Both the position numbers and the translations under genes were made by a program. From positions 7,014,583 to 7,078,582 of the forward strand of contig QVOM02000023.1 of the NCBI GenBank assembly GCA_003586115.2: DNA of 64,000 nt. Direction: 5' to 3'. The notes under the pieces were generated by a model. That model was not told the DNA's origin. It worked only from the letters and a program-made list of their open reading frames with translations, and did no database searches. Below are positions 34,557 through 47,905 of the stretch, piece by piece. Positions within the stretch are counted from its first letter, which is position 1. Each line of letters opens with the position of its first letter. This DNA is from Salvator merianae. Its lineage: Eukaryota; Chordata; Lepidosauria; Squamata; Teiidae.

Positions 34557-37500
34557 CATAGATAGCACGAAAGAGACACATGTATTGAAGGAACCAAACC
34601 CTACTACCTTCTGGCCATATTGCAAACTATAGACTCTATTTTAGAAATTCCTCCAATTGAACTGAAATCCCAGAGTGGTGAAGGTAGTGCAGGCTACACT
34701 TTTTGAGTCATTCTTCTTTATCTGCTTTTATTATCATTTTATTGTGGAATCTCCCCTCCCCGCCAAGACCTAGAGAGAGAGAGGTAGGAAAATAAAAATG
34801 GGAAGCAACATGCAGTAAGTAGCATGCAACTTTTCTCCAGAGACAGCTCTACCATTAAATGAAGTTGGCTACTTACTGCCTGTAGGACCTAATATAAACC
34901 CAGCCAGAACACTGGGACCGTGCATGCTAGTTAAAATGAATTATCCTGACAAAGCAAACTTCTCATCCACTCTGGCCCGTCCACATTATCTAACCTCTTG
35001 CAAGGTTAGGAGAACTTATGGATGATTTTTACCTAGAACCTCCTCGTACAATTGTTATGAGCAAAAGTTGTGTGTTCGTTGCTATGCTCTGTGGCCTACA
35101 GAAATTTCCCATCACTACTCAGGAGATTTTTTACCTCTTGGATCAAAGCCATTTGCTACAGCAATCAGCACAACAGCTTCGCTCCCCTTAGTACGAGTAA
35201 GCAATCTTCCTTCTGTTAAATTTTGTTCTGTCTTGTGATTTGCAGATCACCAGTCCTTCTTTTCTTTTCTTAGCCATGAAAGGAAAAAGGATTGGATTCT
35301 GCTCCTTCTGTTAAATAAATGACACATAGGAATGTAACTGGTCATGGGCTCTCTTGGTATGACTCTGCAAATCATTGTGAGGAGTTCAACCAAATCACTA
35401 GGGCAGTTGAGTGACTATGCAATATGTAGCATTACATCTATGTACATAAAAGTATATGCATTTTATTGTGACTCTTCCAATGGAGAACTGAGGGAACTCT
35501 TGGCCATACATATGATGCATTCTTCGACTGTATTTATGTGGCTTTAATAGCTGTCGTCTTCCCCACCTTGGTTCAAAAAATTGCAATAGGTAGCATTAAT
35601 CAGTAGCTCTCCTATGACACCCTGCTCTGAATCTCTTACATACAGCTTTTGCATGCTAAAGTCTGACAGCCTTGACATTTCTTTGATATAGACTAAGGTA
35701 AAAATATAAGCAAGAGTTAGGTGTATGCGCTGAGGGGCAATACCTTTGCTTGCCAATGCAAGTTATGACTGCATGAAGGGCTGGAGTGAAGGACAGGAAT
35801 ACTATCACCATTATTTTTGGAGAAGTACATTCATGTGCTGGCTGCAGCTGGTGGGAGTTAATCTAACACATCTGGAGGACATCTGGGTTGCAAAGGAGGC
35901 TGTGAGCTGAATATAGGAATCTGGGACAACTTCTAAAGACCTTCCTGCTGAATAGGTCAACGTTATGCCTTCTATCCCCTATTGCAAACTCTCACCACCA
36001 TTTTTGAAAATTTCATGCAATTTTTTTATTGCTCCTGCTGTTTGTGAACTGCCCAGAGATTGCAATATTGCATGGTGTAAATATCACATAAAAAGAAAAC
36101 TATGCAAAAAGGGAAGACATGCGCAGGGTTCTTTAATTTAGACATATCCCTGAGATTCAACTGTCATGGCACAGAATTTAAATTGCTTTGCTGCAGACTG
36201 TGTAAGTGCCACTGGACTCCTGTTCTTACCAGGCCTTACTTTACATGACCAAAGTCTGGAGAAGATAGGCACAACATCTGTAGTGCTCACCGTTTTCCTA
36301 CCCCTGTCGTAAACGCAAGGGTTTTTGTAAATAAGGGGGATTTTGAAAAATTAAGACTATTTCTAGGCTACTCAACTGCAGCTCTCCAGACACTCTTGAA
36401 GGACAATCTCCATCAATCTGTACAAGTTGGCAAGTTCAGGAACACCTGGAGAGCTACAGTTGATCACCATGGGCTACACTCCACAGATGACTCCCAGGAA
36501 GGCACCAGGGGCAAGAGGGCGTCCAGATAGAAGGTGTCCAAATGTTCCAATCGTGGAATTGAAGATTTCTAACTCAAAACTTCTTGCTGCAAGGAAAGCA
36601 ATTTCATTCCATTTCCCACCTTGAGTGATAATGCTAAAATCTTACAAAGTGCTTGCAGATGGGATGATTAAGCAATGCTAGAGCATGATGTCACATGTAC
36701 GTTTTACGGCATAGCTTGGGTAGGGATTCTTATAACTAGGGAACTTCCCACCTTTTCCACTCATTTCCGGAACTTGTCCACTTTAGCTGGAACTACCAAA
36801 TTCCAGTCCCTAACACCACCCTCGTACAGCTGTGTAGCTTCTCTCCTACATTTGTTTACAAGCTTCCAAACAGTTCCTTGGGTTTTTTTTAAAATAGTAC
36901 TTTAAAAAGATTGTATATATTATCATCATCATAATCCAACCAAAAACTCTGCAGTCAGAGCTCACATTATCTCTAACTGTTCTAAGTCAATGGCTGGTTC
37001 CAGATGCCAGCCAAATGTAGTGAAAACAGAAAAGCCCCTCCAGAAATATTGCCTGTTGACTAGACAGTGCAGGGCACTGTGTTGTCTGTGCAGTTTTTGG
37101 TGATGCACACTTTTGGGTAGTTTGCTAGCACAAAATACCTGGAAATGCGCAGCATCACAGTGCATACACGGCCACCTTTTTTGGCCCAAGTGAACACAAC
37201 ATATGTTCAACTTACCTCAAGACATGCACAGTTTGATAGATCTTTTGTAGACCGTCAATGGAAACAAAACAGGTGGGATGGGCTTTACACCGCCAATAGT
37301 GACTAAGAAAAAAGAGAGAAGGAAGATTAATTAAGAGTTTAATATAATCACACATAAGATAGTGTAATAATAAGAGTATAATATGTGGAGAGGGTCAAAA
37401 GTGATCATCTAATGTAGATAGCCTGCTACCTAAAAGTTGCCATGTCCCCAAGAATGAGTGTTTTAGAGGAGCACCAGACATTAGCTGTTTTTTGATATGT

Positions 37501-39124
37501 AATGGGCTCAGTGGATGCAATTTCACCCAGCCTATCATATCAAGGCTTTAATCAGAGTACAGCCTGGGTCTTCTAGCTCCTTTCAGATGCTCATACATCC
37601 CATTGCCTGCTCCCTTGCTAGCTTGCTTTGGACAGATTCTGAAAGCAAGGCAGCAAACAGGCAAGGCAGGTGAGCAAATAGTCATGCAGATGAGCTAACT
37701 GCCGCAAGAAAAACTTGAAGGAAGGATGGGCCAGCCGAATGAGACACCAGCACATTGTAGATCTTTGTTATCAGCAGAAGTGTTCCTTTAGTGGGAATAC
37801 TGGTCAGAGCATATGTCTGTCACTAGAGCCTCACATTCATCCAGAAGGCACACCTTTAACCATGTTTGATCGCACCCTAGATTGACAATAATTTGACTTA
37901 ATCACTGACAAGGTTCACCAAATTCTTCAAAGCCAACTGTTTTTCCCCTGCTGCTCTGGATGCATGTGGCATGTGTCTCTGTTACAAGTTTTGAGATTCA
38001 GCTGTGAGAGCAGTGCATATGCAGTGGCATGTAGTGGCATTGCTTGGTGCCATCTTGAAATGTATTTACCTATATTGAATAGCTAAGCTACAAAGACTAT
38101 TTATGGAAGGAAGGGTGAGCCAACCACCTCCAGATAGAGCTGGATTCCATATCCCACCAGTCCCAGCCAGTGTGATCAGTGGTGAGTGATGATGGAAGCT
38201 GGCTTCCAATAACATTAGACAGGTCACAGATTTCCCACCCAGCACTAGACTAGCAAAGATCTCAGATCTGAAAGACAATTTCAGCAATCCACAGATAAGT
38301 TGGTTCCATAGATTTAACAGCCTTTGGAAGATATGGAAGGCTGCTATAGCACTTAAAGAATCACCAAGAAAGGGGAATATTTTAGTTTCCTATAATTTTA
38401 CAGGCTGACACCATGCTAAAGGTACTGTAGTAGATCAAAGTAGCAGGAAAAAACAGCACCTCCTCACAATGGTTCAGAGAACGCAGGAGGTAACATCAAT
38501 CCTGATAAAACTCTCAGAAAGTAGAGTGTGTTCACAAAACATGAAGTTCTGCTTGGGTGCTAAGAGTTTCCAAAGTTTCTCCCATTCCATAGATTGTCCA
38601 TCCATTGACTTCTTCCTGGATAAGAGGCCAAACCTGATCAGAATTGTAGCATTTCGACCTGGAGATGAGGAATTCTTGCAGAACACATGATTAAGTAAAA
38701 CAAAATGTGCCTGTGTATAGAGGAATTGTGTCTACTTTCTTCTATGCACGAACTGACAAATGGTGATGGAAAGGAGCTCAATTCCTACGCTGACTTCATA
38801 CTTTTGAAATGTTCTCCCTTGGAAGACTCGATGCTGAAGTTAGCAGCATTTTTATTTAACTTGAGGCACTTTTGATTATGCCATTTGTACATAACATTAC
38901 TGACTTTAGCGGCTTCTTTTGTTGATAATTTGTATTTAAAATTATACCGAACTTGTTATTGTTTTACTATGTTAAGTTGTCACTTTAAGTATCTCAGTCT
39001 CTTGATACAGTCTTAAGATGCCACAAGCAGAGTAGCACCTGGAGGACCTGGTTGAAGGCATCTTTTGGCAACCTCGACATTCTCTAGATGATTTGCACTA
39101 CAACTCTCAGAAATACTAGTCAAA
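34557..39124. other. Intergenic stretch, no gene seen
   Basis: About 4.6 kb without supported genes. Frames of 60-82 codons are scattered on both strands with no family signature. Small phrases near 36395-36465 (ACTCTTGAAGGACAATC; ACACCTGGAGAGCTACAG) look like pieces of a common DNA repeat. Confidence 0.5.
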
Positions 39125-39304
39125 GGCCCTTTCTGCACTTGGCCTTATTGTGGATTATATCCCGGAATAGGGACCTGCTATGGACATGCTAGTGCAAACT
39201 AAGAAAGGTCTTGCCCAGGGCCTACCATAGTCTGCACTAGCATGCAGATAGCAGGTCCCTATTCTGAGATCTAATCTGGAATAAGTCCAAGTGCAGAAAG
39301 GGCC
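39125..39304. mobile_element. 180-bp palindromic MITE, copy 1
   Basis: Ends GGCCCTTTCTGCACTTGG and CCAAGTGCAGAAAGGGCC are inverse complements, and pairing continues inward (ATAGGGACCTGCTAT against ATAGCAGGTCCCTAT). The whole element could fold into one hairpin. Copy 2, also 180 bp, lies at 40160-40339. Confidence 0.9.
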
Positions 39305-40159
39305 CAAATGTCCAAAGCTAGGAATGATGTAGCTGAAAACTATCTGGAGAACAATTAGGGAAGGGGAAGGCTGGTGGAATGTTAGAGTTAAATCTGCCTT
39401 TCTGTAAGTAAAAATACTCTGGCTTAAGTGAAGAGACCAGGTTTTGCACAGGTGATCTCTCCTTTGAGTATCTGACGGAATCAGAGAACTGATAGTGGAC
39501 CGCTGGGTCTTGGAATCCATATGTGAATCCACATTAAAGCATTCCTGGTCAGGATCTCATGTATTTTATCTCACAATTTTTTTTTTATTTTTGTAATTGG
39601 TTTGATACCGCTGAACTGGCCAGCGTGCTTTTAAAGGAACAAACTATGCATAGATGCTAAACACACTGCAATGTCTTATCTCACCACTTTCTCTCTGAGA
39701 TGCTGGCTCTACCTGTACCTGCTGCAGGCAGCAGGGACCCATCAAAGAGACAATAGTGTGGTGTTTTTCATTAGTGGCTACGTCTGCACTTTGCCATGGG
39801 AGCAACATATTATTGTCTCTGGGAGTATAAATGGCCCCACGGCCAGTCTCAAACAGCGGACAGGGCTCATTGATTCCTGTTGACTTGGCTTGATGCATTG
39901 GAGGTAGGGCTGCCTGGGTCGGTCCTGCCACCTGCAATGGAGTCTACAGCCCACACATGCTGGAAACTCTTTAAGCTGAACTGGGCAACCACAGTTTCAG
40001 TGGCTTCCCAGGATGGGCCACACCTGACTCAATGGCCTCCTCCATCAAACTTCCCACCCATTCCTGTGTGCACATGGCAGGTAACTTTGAAGGTCACTGG
40101 AATTCTCCCCTGCCCCAAGGTGCTGTAGCATTAGCAGGAAGGTTGGATATGAAGACTTT
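39305..40159. other. Sequence between the twin MITEs
   Basis: 855 bp with no supported gene. Overlapping frames at 39644-40128 show no domain. Confidence 0.5.
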
Positions 40160-40339
40160 GGGCCTTTCTGCACTTGGCTTTATTCTGGACTATATCCCAG
40201 AATAGGGACCTGCTATCCAAATACCAGTGCAGATTATAGCAGGCCCCAAGTCAGGTCTACCATTGTTCATAGTAGCATGCAGATGGCAGATCCCTATTCC
40301 AAGATATAATCTGGAATAAGGCCAAGTGCAGAAAGGGCC
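40160..40339. mobile_element. 180-bp palindromic MITE, copy 2
   Basis: Starts GGGCCTTTCTGCACTTGG and ends CCAAGTGCAGAAAGGGCC. The interior shares AGAATAGGGACCTGCTAT and TAGCATGCAGAT with copy 1 in the same orientation. CTTTG borders both ends and may be part of a target duplication, but the exact boundary is ambiguous. Confidence 0.9.
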
Positions 40340-43300
40340 TTTGGCTGGTGCCTATTTTAACCAACTCTGAATGATATTTAGGAACAGGTGGTTATTAAAA
40401 ACGTAGGTAGGTGGGGTTAAAGAAAATTAGAGCCATTTCACATGTACTGTTTTGAATGTATTCTTTTTCTGTGCTAATACATTAGGTCTTTTTTATTATT
40501 ATTATTCACAACTCTAGAGATTAATATGCAAATATTTTATATAAATATATAATTTTTTTAAAAAAAGTTGATTTCTTTAAATTAAGTTCACTTTCTATTT
40601 AAAGCAGAGATTTTCAAACTGGAATCACTGATGTACTGAAACACTATGCCATAACAAGGAACATGTGTAGAAAATGAATTGGTCCTTGCATATATATATA
40701 TAAACTTTTTCCTGAAAATAGTGACCCGCAGAATGAACCAGGATTACCCTGATCAAAACAATTAACCGGAAACTCAGCTAAGACCAATGATTTTCATAAT
40801 ATGATGCTGATGTAGTTTTCATGATATTTAGAAGTATGTGTGTTAGATACAAAGAATTACCATAACTACTAGGGAATATATACATACGTATGCATATACA
40901 CACAATTTATTTTCAACGTAAAATTGCTAGGGCAAGGGGCCCCATGATTTTTGTAATGCTGCACATCGTGAGCTTAGATCAGACCACTAACTCTGAAACT
41001 AAAACAAATTAAAGTCATCTTCCAAGACTGTACACATTTTCAAGCAACCGCTGGAGGAATAGAGGCAGTTTGAGAACCACTGGTTCACAGTTATGTGAAA
41101 TTCAAGTTTATGTGCAGTTTCTCTACGTGAAAAAGCATATGTATGTCATTTATGTGAAACCTCATGCTGATGTCTCTTTTGGGAATGTACTACAAAATGA
41201 AACAATCTTGTAATAAATTATTTTACATCATAATCTCATTTGTCCGGTTTTTATTGACTCTCTCGCTTTACTTTACTCATAAAGCAACCTCTGAGGTTGA
41301 GCACACAATAGAAAGACCTAAGTTCAATGTAAACAGAGAAAACAAACAAAAATTATTATTGCCATGGAAAACATTGAAAAAAGAATCTCTGGCTTTTGGC
41401 TTGCGTCTTTAGCCTCAACCACAATTAATGACAGAATCCCCAATATTGGTTAATAACAAAATAATTCAGCAGACATAGGATTGGCCTAGGACCAGGGAAT
41501 CTGCATATTATCAATACAGGTGCTTCCTGCTGATAAAGCCGAAAGGGGCAACCTTTTTCAGAGTGGAACATCCCATCCTGTTGCCAAGTCAGCACAGAGA
41601 CAGCATCCATATATTGCACCTTCCTTACTTTGAATCTAATCCTGGAGTTCTGGGTCTATACACTCAGGTCGATTCCTAGCTCTAAGCTGGTATCCCCAGC
41701 CGAGGAACTTTGGTTCTTTAGGTGGGTTTTGCCTACAGAATGCTTCTGAGAAGCAAGCAGGACTAATTTGGAAAAACTGGCCATAGCTCTACCACAGTTA
41801 TTGGGGCAGCAGGTCACATAATCAGCCCTGAGTAAGTGGACATTCTCTTCCATTCCATACTGAGCACTGTTTTACTAAGCAATTCCTCTTCTCACAAAGT
41901 AATTAAAAAGAGAAGAGAGTTTTGTTTTCAATACCTTTCATTTTATATACATTTCAGGTTCCGTCACAGTATTTGCCATCGAGTTATGTTTTACAAAATC
42001 CGATTTCTCAACGGATTTTTTCATAACCGTTATATCACTGTACATCATTTATGGATGTTTGTGTTCCATTTTATCACTACATTTTGTCATATAGTGGTAA
42101 AAAGGAAAGCAAAATCCTATGTGATTGTGACTTCGCTAGATGGTATTTCTCCCCTCCTACTTCCAAAATTAAAGTGTGTGGAATTTCTAAAGCTAAATCT
42201 GTGTGAATAGTTGAGCGAGACCATCTGGTCTTGTAATCCATTGACTCTCATGACATCAAAATCTAGATAAATAACCATGATTCCTTTGGCATGACTCATC
42301 TATATAGTCCTCAGCCAATTAGTTTAGTAGAGGACAGCGATTAGTCTGAAAGACACTATCTTGTTACTGTCTGCCAACAATAAAGTCAAGTTTCCAAATA
42401 CAGATCCTTAAATATGATCGGCTCTGTAATGTAGTCTTTGAGCACAGAAGAACAAGAGAAGGATGGAATCTGTCCCCAGCAGAAATAACCTTCAGATTTA
42501 AAAGCTTAAGATGAGCCAGTTTTGCTTTGTGCCGAACATCTGGGGGTTGTGAGAATAAAACAGAAGGAAAATTGTACCCTTTGGGTTCTTTAAGGAAAAA
42601 ATATATAGATAAGAACAGAAGAAATGTCCTGCTTGGCCTTGGTTCACCATTTTGTCACAGTTGGTACGTGTATCAGAATTTGGAAAGGTCCCAATGTGTT
42701 TCAAAACTAAATGTGAGACATTATAAAATTAGACTACTAAATGATATAACAACGTATTTACCAACAATACTGAACTGCACTGAGATGCAGAAAGATAAAC
42801 AGATCGCACTGATTTCTGCATCAACACTCACTTTGAGAGTAACTCCACTGTGGCATTTTTAAACCCATTGCTCATATAGCTTGCCATTGATAAACACTGT
42901 CATTGATATGCATTGGCATGGCTGTATGACCGCACCAAGAAATCAACTGATCCAGTCTACCCAACCTCCTGCCCATCTGGCAAGCTGCCCAGGTATATGA
43001 GAAATCTTACCTTCAATATCTCAAGTTAGTCGTAAACTACAGTGAGCAGCAGCTAGAAGTGGTCAGTCATTTCATTTCTGTGATGGTTTAATTTTGACTG
43101 ATTTCTTTTTATCTCTGTTTTCATTCTTGTTTTGTACTGCTGCTCTTATTACATATCATAGCAGTTCAGCATTCTTGGTAAACACATTGTTAGTTAATAG
43201 CCTAATTTTTTTTAATACATCACACTTTTGGATCTACTTGTCCTGGGACTTCTGAATTTTGCTTAAATTATTTCACTGGTATACAGGGATTTTGGTGCTG

Positions 43301-43924
43301 TATTTATATTAAGTTTAGGTGCTGATTAAGAATATGACTTCGCTTTTGCCAGATTGGCTCTTGTTTCTGAGATATTTAATAGTTAATTAATTAATTAACG
43401 CAATACATTTGAAAAGCATTCAGACCTGCCAGCATTGTAGGCCTACAAATTACAATACAAAATAATTATATGGGATATTTCATTACCTAAGACACTGTTA
43501 AAGAGTCAAAAAACAGACCAAAAGCTATGACATTTGTTATCACACATGTCGCATTAGGGGAATGCATTATTTTCATGGATGTCCATTATCTCAAAAACTG
43601 GAACCAATTCAGCAAAAGTAATGGGATTTTTTAATTCAGCACCCTCAAAACACCCTAAATCCATTCAAAAAACCTTGGCACCTGAAAAAAAATTTAATGT
43701 GTTTTTAAACATATATGCACCCAGTTTTGTATTTCAAACATGGAAAACAGGGCATACACCCTGTCTCTAGTCTTATATTTCTAGCAAAACATACCTGAAT
43801 TGAATATCCTTCAAGTCTTTCACAAGGCAGCAAAGTTCAAGAAGCTAAATATGATGTGAACATAACAATTGAGCTGAGGGTTGCCAAAAGCTGTAGATAA
43901 TCAGCCAAATATCAGATACACCTG
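40340..43924. other. AT-rich intergenic stretch, no gene seen
   Basis: AT-rich, with a (TA)n run at 40688-40700. The frame 41836-42210 (124 codons, +) is rich in Phe, His and Ile but shows no known domain. Nothing supports an exon of either flanking gene. Confidence 0.45.
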
Positions 43925-43990
43925 TGTGTTTTTTTCAGCTTTTTCTATGGCTAGGTTAATTGGTTTGGAAGTTTCTGGGGGCAGACTGCT
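43925..43990 (+). repeat. Interspersed repeat, inverted partner at 47825-47905
   Basis: TTTTTTTCAGC, TTTTTCTATGGCTAGGTT and AATTGGTTTGG recur on the opposite strand at 47825-47905 with about 40 bp of close identity. In both, ATGGCTAGG opens a short frame. The family is unknown. Confidence 0.6.
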
Positions 43991-46880
43991 AATTAGGTCC
44001 AAGAGTAAATGAGGACTAATCAAGGACCCACCTGCTGCTTAGAATCCTTTGAAAAAACTTCCTGCCTGTTGCCTAGCAACCACAAAGATCCTTACTTTGG
44101 CCAGAATGTGATGGCAGCACAAAGCTAAGGACTCAGAGCAGGCAAGTCAAGTATTTTATTCATAGCTTTTTTTATTATTATTTTATTTTACATTTCTTCC
44201 TTTGGATTCAGTTGAGCCAGCATTTTAGACAAGGCTCAAACACTCAGATCTTCAGACTCTCTGAATCTCTGTTTCTGAATTGTGCGAAATTTACTGAAAC
44301 TCAATTTCAGTTGAACTTGGGAGGGAATTTGCAAAAAAAAAAAAAAAAACACCTTGGCAGCGTTCCATGGTGAGCAGCCCACGTGTGCAAATTCAGCAGC
44401 ACCCTATGACAGCTGAAAGCTTCCTCCTTCAAAAAAGTTTCAATTCAAGATTGATTCATGGGTCAGCGATCTACTATGTTCTGTAGGATCCATTTTCATA
44501 GGGGCTTGAATACAACTGGTACCCTGTAATGTCCCTTTAAGCTCTCCCTATTCATATCCCTTGCTGTTTCTGTATGGCACGAAACAATTCCAGACCAGAA
44601 CAAGATGCCCTGGTCCAGGACAGGCAACCTGTTCCACCCTGAGACACATGGCCAGTGGGTCAGGAGAGTGCCATCCCAGGCCTTTGGCATTTCCAACTGG
44701 GCCTTGTTCACTATGAACCAATTTCCAGATGCCACTTCTAGAAGTGTTTCTATGTCCACTGCTGAAAAAGTTCCCTGTGTTGCACTGCACATTATAGGGT
44801 GCACCTTTTGCAGACCATTCATGGCCTGGAATACAAAAACCTGGTGCAATTGCTGCCCTTTCTAAAGAAGTTGATGCTTGGACCAGGAAAGGACGCCATT
44901 TTGGCAACCTATCCCAACCTGCGGCCTAGTCTGATGTGGACAGGCCATTCTGTTCCACACTAGCTTTCTCCAACACTCTTGTTTAACCAGCAGCAGCTGC
45001 TCTAGCATGGAGCAGAGGAAGGATACATTGGTGAGTTGGCATTAAGATATCTATGCCAGGAAACTGGGGTAAAATCTGCAGCGCATAGCAGCCCGGTTCG
45101 TCATGGCTTATCATCATCAAGTGTATGCCATAAATCACAGCAAAACCACATCTCTGGGTCCTACCACGTGATTGGAAGTTGGTACATCAGAAGTCAGCAA
45201 ACTGACATGCCAGCTCCCAAAAGAGAATGTGAATCGGATTGGCTACATCCATACACAGTAAGAAAAATAAACTGTTAAGAGGCTTTTCAACAGTGGCAGG
45301 ATCTGGATGCTAGTGCCTTAATCCGCATTAAAGACCAGAAAATGCCCTTCCAAAATTCATTATCTGGGCTTTAACATGGATTAGAGTTGAGACACCATTT
45401 TTGAGCTTCTTTTTTACAGTGTGAGGATGCCATCATTATTAAAGGCAGCATTAAAGAGAGGGTTGTAACTTAAAAACACGGTTCTCAAATGAGCTTTTCT
45501 GCATCTCAATTTTTGGCACCATCCTTTTGAAATCAGCCAGATGCAAAACTGACAAATGCTTCTAACTAAACTTCCAATTTTAAAAAAAAAAATCCTCTAA
45601 AATCAAATTTTGGGTCCTTTCTGCAAAATGTCCAAGACCTTTTGTTCACACCAGACTCATAAGTAGGACAGGTGCGAAAATAGAAAGTGTGTAGAATCTA
45701 GATTTTACTCTTTCTTTCAAGAGGAGGAAGAGGAAGGTGGGAAGTTAATTACAATTATCACTGCTTCCCAGGTTCCCCAGAAAGGTATGCTCCAGAGATT
45801 TTCCAAATGGTGGGCAAAATGTACTTGGTGCAGGGAAAATTCCACTGTATAAACAGCAATCTGTCATAATCCCCATGAACAGGAGTTCTGAACTGGAAAC
45901 ATTTCTGATATCACACAGCCTTTCATTTTTTGCACAAGTATGAGCAACACACAGCGATTTCCAGTAATACAACTTGAGATGGTAGGAAACTCCCTCCTCT
46001 ATTTCTAGATGCACATTACTGCTAAAGAAAGAAATGGTATTTCAGCAAAGCTACGGAAAACTCTGAGATACCTAAAATTACATTGATAGTTTCCATGCCA
46101 TGTACGATCCTTCTTTGAAATCCTTGAATTATCATAAGTGATGCCAAGTGATTTAATCACAAACAATCACAAAATCAAATATGTAAGCCTTCCAAGTTGA
46201 AAGCGTCTTAATCTTTCCCACTATTATTTCATTTAACAAAAATCTAATAGCAATGTTATGAGAGTGAAAAAGATGCCAAACAGCTGAGCAATGATCTGTA
46301 AAATCTGGAGACCTTTTCTCAGAATTTCAGGACACTGCCAACAGTTTACATAACCACATGAGAATACCACAGTTCGAACTGAAGAATTTTGAAATGACTT
46401 GTGTTCTTTACCCAAGTGGGTTTTTCGCAAGGGCTTTGCTTGTTTGTTGACGTCTTCAGGTTTCTTTTGAACATTATATCAGGAACAAGCTTAGCTAATC
46501 TGACCATTTCAGTTGCTTTCAGTTTCTCATTCTTCCTATCGTAAAGTATAATTTATCCCATTTTCAAACCCATTCAGTCTTGCATTGAAGGAAGCATTTT
46601 TGTGGCCTATTCCTCTTGGGACACATATAAATACAAACCATTTGTTTTACTCCACCGCAGACTGCTTAGGTGTTTGCATCAATGCATATGTATTTACCTC
46701 TAAGATATATACTTTCTATGTAATTTAATCTTGGCAAACTTCCTTGCAAAATTCAGACAAGGGAAACTTTGAAGGAAAGCTGTACTCCAGTCCATACATT
46801 AGTTCAGAAAGTGTTGTTATCAACTTAACTTATAAGGTTAACATTTGATGATTTGGTATAAACTATAAGAGAGAGAGAGA
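43991..46880. other. Intergenic stretch, no gene seen
   Basis: Holds a poly-A run at 44332-44349 and a MITE-like segment at about 45276-45440 (CCTTAATCCGCATTAAAG, ACATGGATTAGAGTTG) related to 17244-17430. Overlapping frames on both strands at 44496-44907 have no domain. Confidence 0.45.
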
Positions 46881-46919
46881 TGGATAGATGGATAGATGGA
46901 TAGACAGACAGACAGACAT
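46871..46919 (+). repeat. GATA/GACA microsatellite
   Basis: GAGA units, then GATG/GATA units, then GACA units, about 45 bp. Confidence 0.9.
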
Positions 46920-47289
46920 AAAATGAGGAGCAAAAAAAAACACTCATTCCAACTCCTGATTTTCAGTATAGGGCAGAAGCAGCTGCTACAAATGCCCTCA
47001 AATGCTGTTAAACTAAAACTCCCATCATCCTACACTCTCCAAGATGTTGGGGGCAGAAAATAATCAAAAAAAGAAACAAAAGAGCAATTGTTACAAAGAC
47101 CTCCCTTATTGCATTAAAATACTCTGGAGCTGAAAACCAGTAAATGCTTCACTGTGAATCTTCATCATCCGTTCCGTATGTAAAGGCTGAAACATCAGGC
47201 ACTAACATATTTTCAGATGCTTCTAATTAAACACTGGGTCCAACTCATTTCTACCGTTTTAGAGGTTTCCGAGCTCTCTTCTTTGTTGT
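46920..47289. other. Intergenic, no gene seen
   Basis: Includes the phrase AAACTAAAACTCCCATCATCC near 47010, common to many amniote DNA repeats. No coding signal. Confidence 0.45.
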
Positions 47290-47570
47290 TGTCTAGAAAG
47301 AAAAGTTGCCTCCAAAAAATTCCCATGTTGTTTCTCTTTTTCTAGCTAAAAGACATATTTTGGTATGTATTCCTTCCGCCTTGTGTTTATCTTTTACATA
47401 CACAACCCAGAGGGTTTTTTTTCTTCGTTTTTTTCAAGGTTAGATATCACTAGTATGTCATTTATATCTTATTAAACTTCCCCTTGTTTCTCCTATATAA
47501 ACCTCACCACAGTCCTCACAAACAATTTTATACATCGCCCCCTTTGCCCTACAACTCCCTTCTCACCTTT
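47290..47570 (-). mobile_element. Penelope-like element, GIY-YIG endonuclease remnant
   Basis: The - strand from about 47545 reads MYKIVCEDCGEVYIGETRG then SLIRYK before a stop. That is the C-x-x-C-G-x-x-Y-I-G-x-T pattern of the GIY-YIG endonuclease of Penelope-like retroelements. Further on, a degenerate NPLG-x-x-V-K segment fits the downstream part of the same domain. Stops show it is dead, and the reverse transcriptase part was not found beside it. Confidence 0.7.
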
Positions 47571-47603
47571 CATATATAGGACTATGGTCTTGGGAGCAGT
47601 CTT

Positions 47604-47740
47604 CTTCCTTTCTTCCTTCTTTCTTTCCTTCCTTCCTTCCTTCCTTCCTTCCTTCCTTCCTTCCTTCCTTCCTTCCTTCCTCCCTTCCTACCCTTCCTTC
47701 CTTTCTTCCTTCCTTCCGACATCCATCCATCCTTCTTTCT
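47604..47740 (+). repeat. (TTCC)n microsatellite
   Basis: TTCC units from about 47606 to 47717 with TTTC and TCCC variants, then CCATCCAT. The Lys/Glu/Gly-rich frames on the other strand are artefacts. Confidence 0.97.
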
Positions 47741-47824
47741 TTTACCACTCAATAATGCAGTACCCAGACAGATCACAAACAGCATGAACAATAAAATTAC
47801 AATTAAAGCATAGACATGGCTCCT

Positions 47825-47905
47825 TCCAAGCAGCCTGGCCACAGAAATTGCCAAACCAATTAACCTAGCCATAGAAAAAGCTGAAAAAAACAAACAAAAA
47901 AACCC
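47825..47905 (-). repeat. Interspersed repeat, partner of 43925-43990
   Basis: On the - strand it reads CAGCTTTTTCTATGGCTAGG followed by TTAATTGGTTTGG, as at 43925. The downstream frame (47893-47582) has a hydrophobic run LIVILLFMLFVICLG before it enters the microsatellite. Confidence 0.6.

Noticed and set aside
47563..47893. Gly/Arg/Lys/Glu-rich frames
   Set aside because: Produced by the TTCC microsatellite; only the short hydrophobic start outside the tract is noted as part of a repeat.
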